64,000 nucleotides of DNA from Pseudomonas sp. TTU2014-080ASC. GTDB taxonomy: Bacteria; Pseudomonadota; Gammaproteobacteria; Pseudomonadales; Pseudomonadaceae. Shown one piece after another: positions 1-8,855 of the stretch. A model generated the notes under the pieces. That model saw only the letters and a program-made list of their open reading frames with translations. It was not told where the DNA came from and made no database searches. The DNA lies in NCBI RefSeq assembly GCF_001446935.1, contig NZ_LKKK01000001.1, forward strand, positions 62,001 through 126,000. The letters run 5' to 3'. Position 1 is the stretch's first letter. Each line of letters begins with the position of its first letter. The position numbers were made by a program, and so were the translations under genes.

Positions 1-317
1 GTACTGCGCACGGCAAAAGACCAGGCAGTCAATTGTGAAACCGGAATAAACGGCACTGCCAGATTAAGCGAAGACGTCAAAGCCACACCAGCCGGACAGA
101 AAACGCACAGCGCGCATAAATGACCACCATGCTGGTGAGCCATATCAGCCTGTGCAGCACAGCCAGAGGCCGTCGGGAGAGAATCCTGATGATGCCCCTC
201 ATGCGCACTGGCTGACGCACAGTTGCCCCCCTGAACAACCATGCGCACACCTGCCATGCTCTGCACGGACAGAGCACTCAGCAACAGCGCAATCAGGATT
301 AGGCGGATCAGCGGCAT
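1..317 (-). CDS. DUF2946-type exported His/Cys-rich protein (partial, runs off the left edge)
   Basis: The reading frame opens at an ATG at 317 and runs leftward with no stop, so only the first 105 codons are in the window. Residues 1-22 form a signal-peptide-like hydrophobic segment. The middle is His/Cys-rich, with a His cluster around residues 39-43 and 61-66 and three spaced cysteines at about 68, 71 and 74 (CALCVFC), then a hydrophobic stretch. This layout fits the DUF2946 family, small exported proteins often found near copper-handling genes; metal binding is inferred from the His/Cys content only. No neighbour in the window supports a role in copper handling, because the flanking genes to the left are not visible. 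Confidence 0.75.
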   Translation of the reverse strand, partial: MPLIRLILIALLLSALSVQSMAGVRMVVQGGNCASASAHEGHHQDSLPTASGCAAQADMAHQHGGHLCALCVFCPAGVALTSSLNLAVPFIPVSQLTAWSFAVRS

Positions 318-427
318 AACGGGCTATAAGCAGAAAAAAATAAGCGCTGCACTAAAACACCCTTCATCTGCCTTGTCCACCACCGCCCGTAGGCAAGACG
401 CGAAGAAGCTGGCTATGATCTGGCCCC

Positions 428-829
428 ATGAACCAATCACTGCCCATTCGCCAGCCTTGCCCTCCAGGCGCCTGCAACTGCGGGCGTGAAGAGCTACTGG
501 ATAATGCTCAGGCAGACCACCGCATCCTTCTACTGACCCGCAATGAAGAGAAGCGCATGCTGGAGCGTCTGGAGAATCTTGAGAGCCTTGAGCACCTCTA
601 CCGCATGCAGCAGAGGATGGAGCAACAGTTGGGGATTCGCCTGAGCGTAGAGCCCGGCTATAACGAAGTGCGCAGCATGCGCGGGATTCAAGTTCTGATC
701 GACGAGCAACCCGGCCTGTGCCGAAAAACCCGCCAGGCGATCCCAACAGCCATTCGCCGCAGCCTGGAGAAGCGCCCTGAGATAGCCTACAGCCTGCTCA
801 ACGCGCACGACTTGTTGCGCGATACCTGA
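428..829 (+). CDS. Conserved hypothetical protein with N-terminal Cys cluster
   Basis: A 133-residue soluble protein, function not recognised. The N-terminus carries a tight cysteine group (PCPPGACNCGRE, Cys11, Cys16, Cys18), which could bind a metal; the rest is mainly charged helical sequence with a conserved-looking tail (GLCRKTRQAIPTAIRR). No signal peptide or membrane segment is visible. It is read convergently with the phosphate transporter gene, and its stop codon lies inside a perfect 11-bp hairpin. The gene resembles a widespread Pseudomonas hypothetical. Whether the Cys cluster is a zinc site is inference. Confidence 0.7.
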   Translation: MNQSLPIRQPCPPGACNCGREELLDNAQADHRILLLTRNEEKRMLERLENLESLEHLYRMQQRMEQQLGIRLSVEPGYNEVRSMRGIQVLIDEQPGLCRKTRQAIPTAIRRSLEKRPEIAYSLLNAHDLLRDT

Positions 830-851
830 ACCGGAGCGAGTCCGGTTCAGG
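825..851. terminator. Hairpin between convergent genes
   Basis: A perfect 11-bp inverted repeat (825-835 and 841-851, loop of 5) spans the stop codon of the upstream gene and faces the end of the phosphate transporter gene. No T-tract follows on either strand, so termination is a reasonable but unproven reading. Confidence 0.5.
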
Positions 852-860
852 CAATAACAG

Positions 861-2336
861 TCAGCGGAGGAACAGGAAGGTCACCGCCAGATACAAACCC
901 GCAGCCAGCGACATCGCCACCGGCAAGGTTAATGCCCAGGCCATCAGAATGTTGCGCACGGTACCGGACTGAAGCCCACTGCGGTTCGCCACCATGGTCC
1001 CGGCCACACCCGATGACAGCACATGAGTGGTCGAAACCGGCAGACTAAAGATGTTCGCCAGACCAATCGCCATGGCCGCAGTAACCTGCGCACTCATGCC
1101 CTGAGCGTAAGTCATACCGCCCCGGCCAATCTTCTCGCCAACAGTCAGTACAACCCGCTTCCAGCCGACCATGGTGCCCAGCCCCAGAGACAGCGCAACC
1201 GCCAGTACAACCCAGAACGGAACGTACTCAGTAGTTGCGGTCAGGTCCTGGCGCAGTTTTTCCAGATCGCTCTTCTCCCGCGCTGGCAGCACATCCAGCT
1301 TGGAGACCTTACGCGCTGCATCATCCAGGCACAGCAGATAACGACGCATTTCAATGCGCTGGGCCGGTGGAATGTCCTCGTAATCGTGCACCCCATTGAG
1401 AATGGTCAACAGCGAGGCCAGAGTTGCCTCGGTCTGCTGCGGGTCACAGTGGAACTGCTTCGGCAGATCAGAGCCATTACCCTTGCCCAGAGCCAGATAC
1501 TCAGAGAGCGAATCACTGTTGCGGTGGTAGAAGTCCCCCAGATGGACAGCGGCATCACGGGTGCGGGCAATCTCATAGCCAGTGGCATTAAGATCAACCG
1601 CAAAGTGCGCAGGCACGATACCAATCAGCACCAGCATGATCAGACCAATCCCCTTCTGGCCATCATTCGAACCATGCACAAAGCTCACAGCCATGGCCGA
1701 CGTCACCAGCACCATACGGTTCCAGAACGGCGGGTGCTTTTTACCCTTTTCTTCAATACGCTGCACCGGCGAACTGTGCATGGTTGAGTTGGGTTTCCAC
1801 AGCTTGAGTGCAATCAGCAACAGCGCAGCTACAGCAAAACCGGCCAGCGGCGAGAACAGCAGCGACATGCCGATATCAGTGGCCTTCTGCCAGTTGACGC
1901 CTTCGCCGACGGAAATATCTGTGATCAACGCATTGGCAAGCCCAACACCGAGGATCGAGCCAATCAGCGTGTGAGAGCTGGACGCCGGGATCCCGAAATA
2001 CCAAGTGCCGAGGTTCCACAAAATCGCCGCTGCCAGCAGGGAAAAGACCATCACCAAACCTTGTCCGGTATTGACGTTGATCAGCAGATCAACAGGCAGC
2101 AAATGCACAATCGCATAGGCGACACCAACGCCTCCCAGCAATACGCCTAGGAAGTTGAAAACACCCGAGCAAAACACTGCCAGGTTCGGCGTCATGGCTT
2201 TGGTGTAGATCACGGTAGCAACCGCGTTGGCAGTGTCGTGGAAGCCGTTGATGAACTCAAAGGCGAGGACAAAGGTAACGGCAATGACGAGGCAGGCAAT
2301 CAGCCAGGCGTCCATGCTGGAAAAGAGGGAGAGCAT
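861..2336 (-). CDS. pitA: Inorganic phosphate transporter, PiT family
   Basis: Integral membrane low-affinity phosphate (metal-phosphate) symporter of the PiT/PHO4 family. The 491-residue length is typical of PitA. Both halves of the internally duplicated fold carry the family signature: FINGFHDTANAV near residue 28 in the first half and FVHGSNDGQKGIG near residue 220 in the second. A long hydrophilic loop lies in the middle (about residues 245-380), followed by four to five further membrane segments. The chosen start is an ATG at 2336; an internal ATG at 2315 (MDAWLIACL) would also give a complete membrane domain. It stands alone, convergent with the upstream hypothetical gene. Confidence 0.93.
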   Translation of the reverse strand: MLSLFSSMDAWLIACLVIAVTFVLAFEFINGFHDTANAVATVIYTKAMTPNLAVFCSGVFNFLGVLLGGVGVAYAIVHLLPVDLLINVNTGQGLVMVFSLLAAAILWNLGTWYFGIPASSSHTLIGSILGVGLANALITDISVGEGVNWQKATDIGMSLLFSPLAGFAVAALLLIALKLWKPNSTMHSSPVQRIEEKGKKHPPFWNRMVLVTSAMAVSFVHGSNDGQKGIGLIMLVLIGIVPAHFAVDLNATGYEIARTRDAAVHLGDFYHRNSDSLSEYLALGKGNGSDLPKQFHCDPQQTEATLASLLTILNGVHDYEDIPPAQRIEMRRYLLCLDDAARKVSKLDVLPAREKSDLEKLRQDLTATTEYVPFWVVLAVALSLGLGTMVGWKRVVLTVGEKIGRGGMTYAQGMSAQVTAAMAIGLANIFSLPVSTTHVLSSGVAGTMVANRSGLQSGTVRNILMAWALTLPVAMSLAAGLYLAVTFLFLR

Positions 2337-2502
2337 GCAAAAGCACTCGATATTAGCGGGCGCGCATTGTCACAAAGTATTGCGAAAAAATCAGCTTTAA
2401 CGTGATCCAGCTGAAGCACCATCGTGCAGATTTTGACGAAATACCATGACAGGGCGGGCTCTGCCGCTGGTCGACTTTATCTGTTACTGCCACCTGACGG
2501 CC

Positions 2503-4434
2503 TCAGCGCCCTCGTTGTCCCAGCAAACGGGTCGCGCCCTGGGCCTTCTGGCAATACCAGAACACCCGACTTACGCCACGGGTAATAGCCACGTAAGCCA
2601 AGCGCAGACTTTCATCACGCATCGCCGAGTCGTAGTTGTTACTGAAAAAACCACTCTGAGCGTACAGGCCATTGCGTAGCGGGTGCGGCACCGGCGGCAT
2701 GCAGTCATCCAGGATAATCGCCACTTCCGCCTGCAAGCCTTTGGCCCGGTGAATGGTCATAGCCCGGACCGGTAGCTTTCTGTCCAGCTCAGCCATGATG
2801 CGCTTGAGTGGCTCGTTGCGTCGGCTGAGTAGCAACACACCGGTACGTTCACGCTTGCGGGCTGTAGCGTAGGTGCATTGGCTGCGAATCTGCTCAAGCA
2901 GTTCGGGCAAGCGCCGATTCAGATCAAAGCGCTGAATCAAACGCACACCATGATCTCCCGCCTCCGTCTCACGGCTGGCCAAACTGGCTTTGCTCTGCTT
3001 ACAGACAACTTCCTCCAAAACGGCTTCCGCATCCCGGATAACCGGCTCAACGCTGCGGTAGTTAGTTGCCAGCGTCAGCACAGAACTGCGTTTACCACGC
3101 CCTTTGCAGGGAAAATGCCGGTCAAAGTCCATAAACAATTCCGGTGAGCTGCCGCGCCAACCATAAATTGACTGCCAGTCATCGCCAATAGCCATGAGAC
3201 TGACCGGGTTACCCGCACGGACAATCCTCCGCTGAAGCGCCTGCAGCCATTGAACAATTTGCGGCGATATATCCTGAAATTCGTCGATCAAGAGGTGATT
3301 AAATGGCGCAAGCAACGCAGCATCAATGACAGAGTCCGTACTGGCGAGCTTATCTGTCAGCACTTGGAAAGCCCAATTAAAGGTAGTCAGCCCTTGCGCT
3401 TCAAGCACCTGCTTGAAGCAACGCCAATAAAGCACCAGAGCCTCAGCAAATTGCTTTTCCCGATCAGGGCACTCAAGGGCCCGCACCCGAAGTTGCTCAA
3501 CCCGTAAGCCGATACTTTCAGCAAATGCACCCTGGGCATAAAACGCCTCATACAGGGGCACTGCCGTGAACTCCCCAGCTAAGGTGATTAACCCTTCTGG
3601 GGCTTTGGTCGCTACGACCTGGGGCTCACCCAGCAGCTGCCTGATACATTCAGCAAAGCGTGGTTGCTCGCTAAAACACTGTTGATACGCCTGCTTGAGT
3701 AAACGCTGCTGAGCGGGACGCAGACGGGACGCCAGCAGAGGGTTTTCCGGCTCCTGCTCAGCCGCGCCTCGTTCGTCCAGTTGCTCAAACCAGTTGCAAG
3801 GCCCCAACAGCCCCTTGGCCAGAAGCGCCATTGCCGAATGAAAGGTGCGCACCATTTGCTGGACCTGGCCCTCAGATAGGTTGCAAGCAAAGTGCCCGGC
3901 GACCTTCAGCAGCTGCTGACGCAGCTCGGCGCAGGACGCGTTAGTGAAGGAAATAATGGTCATCTGCTCGGGCTTGATGCCCAGATGAACCAACATAAAC
4001 ATGACCCGCAGAATCAACGTGGTTGATTTTCCAGAACCGGCACCGGCAAAAATTCTCGTCAGAGGCTGCGCACTGAGAATCATCGCCCACTGCTCGGCTG
4101 AGGGCGGAGCAATAAGCCCTGCCTCCACAGCTCGAGCAACCTGCTCTTGCATGTTTTTAACCTGAACGGCATCCACTTGCATGGGGACAGCACTGTAGAT
4201 ACCAGTACCAGCCGATTTACTGCGCTTAGCTGCACCACCCGACTTGGGCTTGTCGGCAGTTTTTTTCGGCTTGGCTGACGCGCTTTTCCCTTTGCTCCGG
4301 GCAGGTTTGGCTGGAGCGGATGCCTCACGCTCAGCCTGCAAATACGCGGTGGTATGGGGAAAATAGCGCGCCAGGGCGTCGGAGATGAGCTTTTTATAGC
4401 GCTGTACAGCAGAGGGCATTCGCTGACCCGTCAT
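2503..4434 (-). CDS. UvrD/Rep-like superfamily I DNA helicase
   Basis: A 643-residue ATP-dependent 3'-5' helicase of the UvrD/Rep family, presumably acting in DNA repair or replication-fork processing. Motifs appear in order: Walker A (FAGAGSGKSTT, about residues 129-139), motif II (LLIDEFQDISPQ), motif III (IGDDWQSIYGWRGS), NYRS, motif V (MTIHRAKGLQAEV) and motif VI (AYVAITRGVSR). Before the helicase core is a strongly basic, Lys/Ala/Ser-rich linker (about residues 38-75), unlike UvrD or Rep themselves and likely disordered or DNA-binding. At 643 residues it is shorter than UvrD. The specific cellular role is not evident from its neighbours. Confidence 0.9.
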   Translation of the reverse strand: MTGQRMPSAVQRYKKLISDALARYFPHTTAYLQAEREASAPAKPARSKGKSASAKPKKTADKPKSGGAAKRSKSAGTGIYSAVPMQVDAVQVKNMQEQVARAVEAGLIAPPSAEQWAMILSAQPLTRIFAGAGSGKSTTLILRVMFMLVHLGIKPEQMTIISFTNASCAELRQQLLKVAGHFACNLSEGQVQQMVRTFHSAMALLAKGLLGPCNWFEQLDERGAAEQEPENPLLASRLRPAQQRLLKQAYQQCFSEQPRFAECIRQLLGEPQVVATKAPEGLITLAGEFTAVPLYEAFYAQGAFAESIGLRVEQLRVRALECPDREKQFAEALVLYWRCFKQVLEAQGLTTFNWAFQVLTDKLASTDSVIDAALLAPFNHLLIDEFQDISPQIVQWLQALQRRIVRAGNPVSLMAIGDDWQSIYGWRGSSPELFMDFDRHFPCKGRGKRSSVLTLATNYRSVEPVIRDAEAVLEEVVCKQSKASLASRETEAGDHGVRLIQRFDLNRRLPELLEQIRSQCTYATARKRERTGVLLLSRRNEPLKRIMAELDRKLPVRAMTIHRAKGLQAEVAIILDDCMPPVPHPLRNGLYAQSGFFSNNYDSAMRDESLRLAYVAITRGVSRVFWYCQKAQGATRLLGQRGR

Positions 4435-4519
4435 GGTGATAGATCATTGAATGATAAGTGTTTTTCGTCATCAGTACGTGACCGGCGAGAGCCTTCATGG
4501 CGCCCGCCGGTCTTGTTGC

Positions 4520-5122
4520 TCAGTCGTGCATACCCACATAACGCGGATGCGCAGCAATACGCGCCAACCAAGCCTGTATCGCTGGATACGGAGCGAGGTC
4601 AAAGCCTGCCTCATCGGCCACGTGGGTATACGCATATAGGGCAATGTCAGCAATCGAAAAGAACTCGCCAACCAGATACGGCGTACGCTGAAGCTGCTGT
4701 TCCATCACCTTGAAAGCCCTGTAGCCCAACTCCACACACGTCTCATATTCGCTGCGGCGATCATCAGGCATCCCCTGATAAAGCTTGATGAAGCGTGCCA
4801 CCGCGACATTCGGCTCATGGCTATATTGCTCAAAAAACTGCCATTGCAGCACTTGCGTTCGCAGTCGGGGCTCCGTGGGCAGGAACTCACTGTTATCGGC
4901 CAAAAAGTTGAGAATTGCGTTGGACTCCCATAAGCAGCTGCCATCCTCGAGCTCCAGCACGGGAATCTTGCCGTTAGGGTTTTTCTCCAGAAAAGCCGCC
5001 TGGCGGGTGTCGCCTTTAAGAATATCCATCGCGACCCATTGGTACTCCAGGCCAAGCAAATGCAGCATCAGCTTGACCTTGTAGCAATTGCCCGAACGGT
5101 AATCGCCGTAAACTGTGTACAT
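4520..5122 (-). CDS. Glutathione S-transferase family protein
   Basis: A 200-residue cytosolic GST. The N-terminal thioredoxin fold has the cis-proline loop (NGKIPVLEL) and the glutathione-contacting Glu-Ser (LWESNAIL); the C-terminal all-helical domain ends in SIADIALYAYTHVADE, the usual GST helix-6 capping region. The start is the ATG at 5122, preceded by GGAGG five bases upstream; a TTG four codons earlier is less likely. The aminotransferase gene lies just upstream on the same strand (36 bases away), so the two could be co-transcribed. Substrate unknown. Confidence 0.9.
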   Translation of the reverse strand: MYTVYGDYRSGNCYKVKLMLHLLGLEYQWVAMDILKGDTRQAAFLEKNPNGKIPVLELEDGSCLWESNAILNFLADNSEFLPTEPRLRTQVLQWQFFEQYSHEPNVAVARFIKLYQGMPDDRRSEYETCVELGYRAFKVMEQQLQRTPYLVGEFFSIADIALYAYTHVADEAGFDLAPYPAIQAWLARIAAHPRYVGMHD

Positions 5123-5158
5123 GACGCCCTCCAAGCCCTGCAGCGCACCGCCCGCCTG

Positions 5159-6316
5159 TCAGCGGGCCTGTGCCTCACGGATAACAGCAGCCAGACGCTT
5201 GATACCTTCATCAAGACGCTCCGGTGCAACATGGCTGAAATTAAGACGCAGATAGCCAGGGTTCAGATCAGGATCAATGAAGAACGGCTCACCTGGCATA
5301 AACGCCACATTCTGCGCCAGTGCCTGATCCAGCACAGTGCGAGTATCCATCGGCTGCTTGAGCTTGAGCCAGAAGAACAGACCGCCTTGCGGTACCTGCC
5401 AATCCGCCAGATCACTGAAGTGCTCAGCCAGCACACTCTGCATAGCATCTCGGCGCACACGGTAGAAATCACGCAGCTCACTCAGGTGGCTGCGGAATTG
5501 CTCAGTACCGAGCCATTGCAGAGCTTGCCACTGGCCAACGCGGTTGGTGTGCAGGTCGGCCGACTGCTTCAGACGCAACAGGTACGGGAACAAATCAGGC
5601 GTAGCGATCAGATAACCCACTCGCAAGCCTGGCAGCAGGGTTTTGGAAACAGTGCCGGTGTAAATCCAGCTGGCCTTTTGCAGGCGCGAGACGATCGGCG
5701 TCGCGCTGCCAGCATCGAACACCAGTTCACGGTACGGCTCGTCTTCAATCAGCGTTACGCCGAACTCGTCCAGCAGCGCCGCCACGGCATCGCGCTTGGC
5801 TTCGCTGTAGCGAACAGCCGACGGATTCTGGAACGTCGGGATCAGGTAGGCAAAGGCAGGCTTACGGGTTTCCAGGGTTTTGCGCAGCGCATCAATCTGC
5901 GGACCATCGGCTTCTTGCGGCACCGCGATGCAATCTGCACCAAACAGTTGAAACGCCTGTAAGGCAGCGAGATAGGTCGGAGCTTCCAGCAGCACTTCAG
6001 TGCCCGGATCGATAAACAGCTTGCTGGCCAGATCGAGTGTCTGCTGAGACCCGCTGACAATCAGTACCTGGCTGGCTTCACACGGTACACCCAAAGAGCG
6101 GGCTTCAGCGGCGATAGCTTCGCGCAGCGCGGGCTCACCTTCACTCATGCCGTATTGGCCCATGCTGACCGGCATTTCGCTCCAGTCGACTTTAGGCAGC
6201 ATCGGCTCTGCTGGCAACCCGCCAGCAAAGGACATAACCTCTGGACGCTGCGCCGCAGCAAGAATTTCACGAATCAGGGAGCTTTTCAGGCGGGCAACAC
6301 GTTCAGAGAAAGCCAT
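5159..6316 (-). CDS. PLP-dependent aminotransferase, 2-aminoadipate/MocR-type fold without HTH
   Basis: Fold-type I aminotransferase (class I/II, LysN or 2-aminoadipate aminotransferase-like). The first residues from the chosen ATG are MAFSERVARLKSS. The PLP-binding lysine is in TVSKTLLPGLRVGYL, and an aspartate of the cofactor site is in LIEDEPYREL. It lacks the N-terminal GntR helix-turn-helix of MocR regulators, so it is an enzyme rather than a regulator. The substrate may be an aromatic, branched or long-chain amino acid; this cannot be settled here. An ATG at 6322 is an alternative start. It is transcribed divergently from a MarR-family regulator across a short spacer holding two matching palindromes, so regulation by that protein is very likely. 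Confidence 0.88.
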   Translation of the reverse strand: MAFSERVARLKSSLIREILAAAQRPEVMSFAGGLPAEPMLPKVDWSEMPVSMGQYGMSEGEPALREAIAAEARSLGVPCEASQVLIVSGSQQTLDLASKLFIDPGTEVLLEAPTYLAALQAFQLFGADCIAVPQEADGPQIDALRKTLETRKPAFAYLIPTFQNPSAVRYSEAKRDAVAALLDEFGVTLIEDEPYRELVFDAGSATPIVSRLQKASWIYTGTVSKTLLPGLRVGYLIATPDLFPYLLRLKQSADLHTNRVGQWQALQWLGTEQFRSHLSELRDFYRVRRDAMQSVLAEHFSDLADWQVPQGGLFFWLKLKQPMDTRTVLDQALAQNVAFMPGEPFFIDPDLNPGYLRLNFSHVAPERLDEGIKRLAAVIREAQAR

Positions 6317-6350
6317 GGACATCACCGGTAGCAAAGACAAATATAATTAG

Positions 6351-6365
6351 GTCAAACTGTTTGAC
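6351..6365. promoter_or_regulatory. Candidate MarR operator O1
   Basis: A perfect palindrome, GTCAA-N5-TTGAC, extended on both sides to 8-bp arms (6350-6366) around a single central base. It lies between the divergent aminotransferase and MarR-family genes and shares its outer arms exactly with a second site whose centre is 42 bp away. Confidence 0.75.
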
Positions 6366-6392
6366 CGAAATTACGCCGACAGTAGCAGATAC

Positions 6393-6407
6393 GTCAATAT
6401 GATTGAC
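6393..6407. promoter_or_regulatory. Candidate MarR operator O2, overlapping the marR start codon
   Basis: A second GTCAA-N5-TTGAC palindrome whose central triplet is the ATG start codon of the MarR-family gene. Binding here would block initiation of that gene directly, as expected for autorepression. Its centre (6400) is 42 bp, about four helical turns, from the centre of O1 (6358). Confidence 0.75.
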
Positions 6408-6833
6408 CTTAAAAATCCAACCGCCCAACAAAATGCCATGGAAGCCTTCTTCTTCGGCTATCAGGCATTCACCTCAAAAGCGGATGAAATGCTGGCCCGT
6501 CGCGGCCTGTCCCGGGTGCACCATCGCATTCTGTTTTTTATCGGTAAGTACCCTGGCATGAGCATGAAGGACTTGCTGTCTTATCTGGGCGTCAGTAAGC
6601 AGGCCCTGAGCATTCCTCTGCGTCAGTTGCTGGAAATGAATCTGGTCGAAAGTCTGACCGCCGAGGATGACAAACGTAAGCGCATCTTGGCCTTCACCGC
6701 CGAAGGCGCCAAACTCGAGCAGGCGCTGCGCCGCGAGCAAGCCAAACTACTGCAGCGGGCCTTTAGCGAGGCTGGTGATGAAGCTGCCCGAGGCTGGCTG
6801 GCTATCAACCAGACCTTGAACCGCATCGTCTGA
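6399..6833 (+). CDS. MarR-family transcriptional regulator
   Basis: A 144-residue winged helix-turn-helix regulator. The HTH lies around residues 55-80 (SMKDLLSYLGVSKQALSIPLRQL) and the wing at DDKRKRILAFT, as in MarR. The flanking helices would form the dimer interface. It starts inside an operator-like palindrome, so autoregulation is probable, and it is divergent from an aminotransferase gene whose promoter shares the spacer. No cysteine suitable for redox sensing stands out; the inducing ligand is unknown and could be an amino or keto acid related to the aminotransferase. A LysE exporter follows 137 bases downstream. Confidence 0.9.
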   Translation: MIDLKNPTAQQNAMEAFFFGYQAFTSKADEMLARRGLSRVHHRILFFIGKYPGMSMKDLLSYLGVSKQALSIPLRQLLEMNLVESLTAEDDKRKRILAFTAEGAKLEQALRREQAKLLQRAFSEAGDEAARGWLAINQTLNRIV

Positions 6834-6970
6834 GCCCTTCTTGCTCAGATAAACTGTACTGGCTACTTATTACAGTCAGTTGAAACTGTACCGCTAACAG
6901 AGGTTTTCGCTGTATCGCGACGGATGCCGTCCAGCCCCCTAGTCTGTGCGTCTAATCTGAGAATACAGCT

Positions 6971-7582
6971 ATGACCACCGACCTCCTCCTCGCCTTCGTC
7001 CTCTTTGCTCTGGTCAGTTCACTGACACCTGGGCCGAACAACATGATGTTACTGGCCAGCGGCGTGAACTTCGGCATCCGCCGCAGCATCCCGCACATGC
7101 TGGGTATTAGCCTGGGCTTTATGCTGCTGGTGGTGTGCGTTGGATTAGGTCTGGGCCAGCTTTTCGATCAAGCCCCCATTCTGCATACGCTACTGCGCTA
7201 CGCCGGAGCCGCGTATTTACTGTATCTGGCCTGGAAGATTGCCAACGCGGCCACCCCTGACGTACAGAGTGAAAGCTCCGCCAGACCCTTTAGCTTTTTG
7301 CAGGCGGCTGCTTTTCAGTGGGTCAATCCAAAAGCCTGGATCATGGCTATTGGCGGTATCACCACGTATGCACCGCATGAGAACTTCACCACCAACGTAC
7401 TCATCATTGCCGCATTGTTTGCCTTGGTGAATTTACCTAGTGTCGGGCTCTGGGCCGCTGCCGGCACACTCCTACGCCGCTGGCTGACAAATGCGAAAGC
7501 ACTGCGTATGTTCAATATCGGCATGGCCTTGCTGCTTGTGGCCTCGCTGTACCCTATCCTGACCGATTCTGGATTGTTCTGA
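6971..7582 (+). CDS. LysE/RhtB-family translocator (amino acid exporter)
   Basis: A 203-residue inner-membrane exporter with about six transmembrane segments. The N-terminal signature SLTPGPNNMMLLASG is characteristic of the LysE/RhtB superfamily, and QWVNPKAWIMAIGG is its second conserved block. Exported substrates in the family are amino acids or homoserine lactone-like compounds; specificity cannot be read here. Its stop overlaps the start of the next gene by one base (TGATG), so the two are translationally coupled. The MarR regulator and aminotransferase upstream hint at a shared amino-acid theme, by inference only. Confidence 0.9.
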   Translation: MTTDLLLAFVLFALVSSLTPGPNNMMLLASGVNFGIRRSIPHMLGISLGFMLLVVCVGLGLGQLFDQAPILHTLLRYAGAAYLLYLAWKIANAATPDVQSESSARPFSFLQAAAFQWVNPKAWIMAIGGITTYAPHENFTTNVLIIAALFALVNLPSVGLWAAAGTLLRRWLTNAKALRMFNIGMALLLVASLYPILTDSGLF

Positions 7583-8787
7583 TGCAACCTACGAGCACTG
7601 CCTCTTTGCGGCCGCTGGCCGACACCTCGGTTTCTGCAATTGTCGCCGGTTTTGTCGCCGTACTGACTGGCTTCACCAGCTCCCTGGCCCTGCTTCTACA
7701 AGCTGGTAACAACGCTGGCTTGAGCAGCGGGCAAATCTCTTCGTGGATCTGGGCACTGTCCATAGGCATGGCAATTGGTTGTATCGGCCTGTCATTGCGC
7801 TATCGGGTGCCGGTGATGATTGCCTGGTCCACACCAGGCGCCGCCTTGTTGATTACCAGCCTTCCCGGCGTTCCCTATGCAGAAGCCATTGGCGCTTATA
7901 TCTTCGCATCAGCGCTGATTTTGTTGATCGGCCTGACCGGAACGTTCGACCGTCTGATGCGCCGAATTCCCGCCTCGTTAGCTGCGGCCCTGCTGGCTGG
8001 TGTGCTATTCAAGATTGCCTTGGAAATCTGTATGGCTGCCGAGCAACACACCCTATTAGTGGTGTGCATGCTGCTTGCCTACCTGCTGGGTAAACGCCTG
8101 ATGCCACGCTACGCAGTGTTGGCAGCGCTGATTATCGGCGGGCTGTACGCAGGATTAACCGGCCTGCTGGATTTCACAGGCTTTGATGTGCAGATGGCCA
8201 CGCCGGAATGGACAACGCCTGCCTTCTCACTGGCCGCCATAATCAGCATCGGTATTCCGTTGTTCATTGTGGCCATGGCTTCACAGAATCTGCCCGGCAT
8301 GACGGTGTTGCGCGCTAACGGTTATGACGTACCCGCCAGCCCGCTGCTGAACAGCACTTCGCTCCTCTCGATTCTACTCGCTCCGTTTGGCAGCCACGGC
8401 ATTCACATGGCCGCCATCAGCGCCGCTATTTGTGCGGGCCCGGAAGCCCACGAAAATCCGCAAAAACGCTACACCGCTGCAGTGTGGTGCGGCATTTTCT
8501 ATGCAATCGCTGGAATTTTCGCAGCAACATTAGCTGCTCTTTTCGCTGCTTTTCCCAAGGCACTGATCTTGTCGATTGCAGCCTTGGCGCTGTTCTCGTC
8601 AATCATCGGCGGGCTGACTCAGGCGATGCAGGAGCCAGAGGAACGTGAAGCCGCGCTGATCACCTTTCTTGTCACCGCATCGGGCATGACGCTGTTTACC
8701 GTCGGCTCGGCATTCTGGGGAATTGTGGCGGGGCTGTTGACGCTGGCGGTGCTGAATTGGGGCAAACCCCGCAACTCAGCCTCCTGA
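7582..8787 (+). CDS. Benzoate/H+ symporter family (BenE-like) transporter
   Basis: A 401-residue polytopic inner-membrane protein, about 12 hydrophobic segments, belonging to the BenE benzoate:proton symporter family. Recognisable blocks include the early GFTSSLALLLQAG, the IAWSTPGAALL segment and the QNLPGMTVLRANGY segment with the following GSHGIHMAAISAAICAG. No benzoate catabolic genes are nearby, so the substrate need not be benzoate. It overlaps the LysE-family gene by one base, suggesting a two-gene operon of membrane transporters, and is followed by a large nested hairpin. Confidence 0.88.
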   Translation: MQPTSTASLRPLADTSVSAIVAGFVAVLTGFTSSLALLLQAGNNAGLSSGQISSWIWALSIGMAIGCIGLSLRYRVPVMIAWSTPGAALLITSLPGVPYAEAIGAYIFASALILLIGLTGTFDRLMRRIPASLAAALLAGVLFKIALEICMAAEQHTLLVVCMLLAYLLGKRLMPRYAVLAALIIGGLYAGLTGLLDFTGFDVQMATPEWTTPAFSLAAIISIGIPLFIVAMASQNLPGMTVLRANGYDVPASPLLNSTSLLSILLAPFGSHGIHMAAISAAICAGPEAHENPQKRYTAAVWCGIFYAIAGIFAATLAALFAAFPKALILSIAALALFSSIIGGLTQAMQEPEEREAALITFLVTASGMTLFTVGSAFWGIVAGLLTLAVLNWGKPRNSAS

Positions 8788-8798
8788 AACGACTTCGC

Positions 8799-8834
8799 GG
8801 CTGAAGCCAGCTCCTGAACGGAGCGACTTCAGCC
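8799..8834. terminator. Nested hairpin between convergent benE-like and DAHP synthase genes
   Basis: Two nested inverted repeats (8799-8806 with 8827-8834, and 8810-8814 with 8820-8824, loop of 5) form one long imperfect stem between the two convergent stop codons. The GGCTGAAG...CTTCAGCC arms resemble the short intergenic hairpin repeats common in Pseudomonas genomes; it may act as a bidirectional terminator. Confidence 0.6.
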
Positions 8835-8855
8835 TCGATTCAATGCACTTAGTCG

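Noticed and set aside
1023-1787. A 254-codon frame opposite pitA
   Set aside because: Antisense to a clear membrane transporter; composition is that of a shadow (Gln/His/Arg-rich).
6834-6970. A direct repeat (AAACTGTAC twice) upstream of the LysE gene as an additional MarR site
   Set aside because: It does not match GTCAA-N5-TTGAC and the repeat is short, so it was not called.
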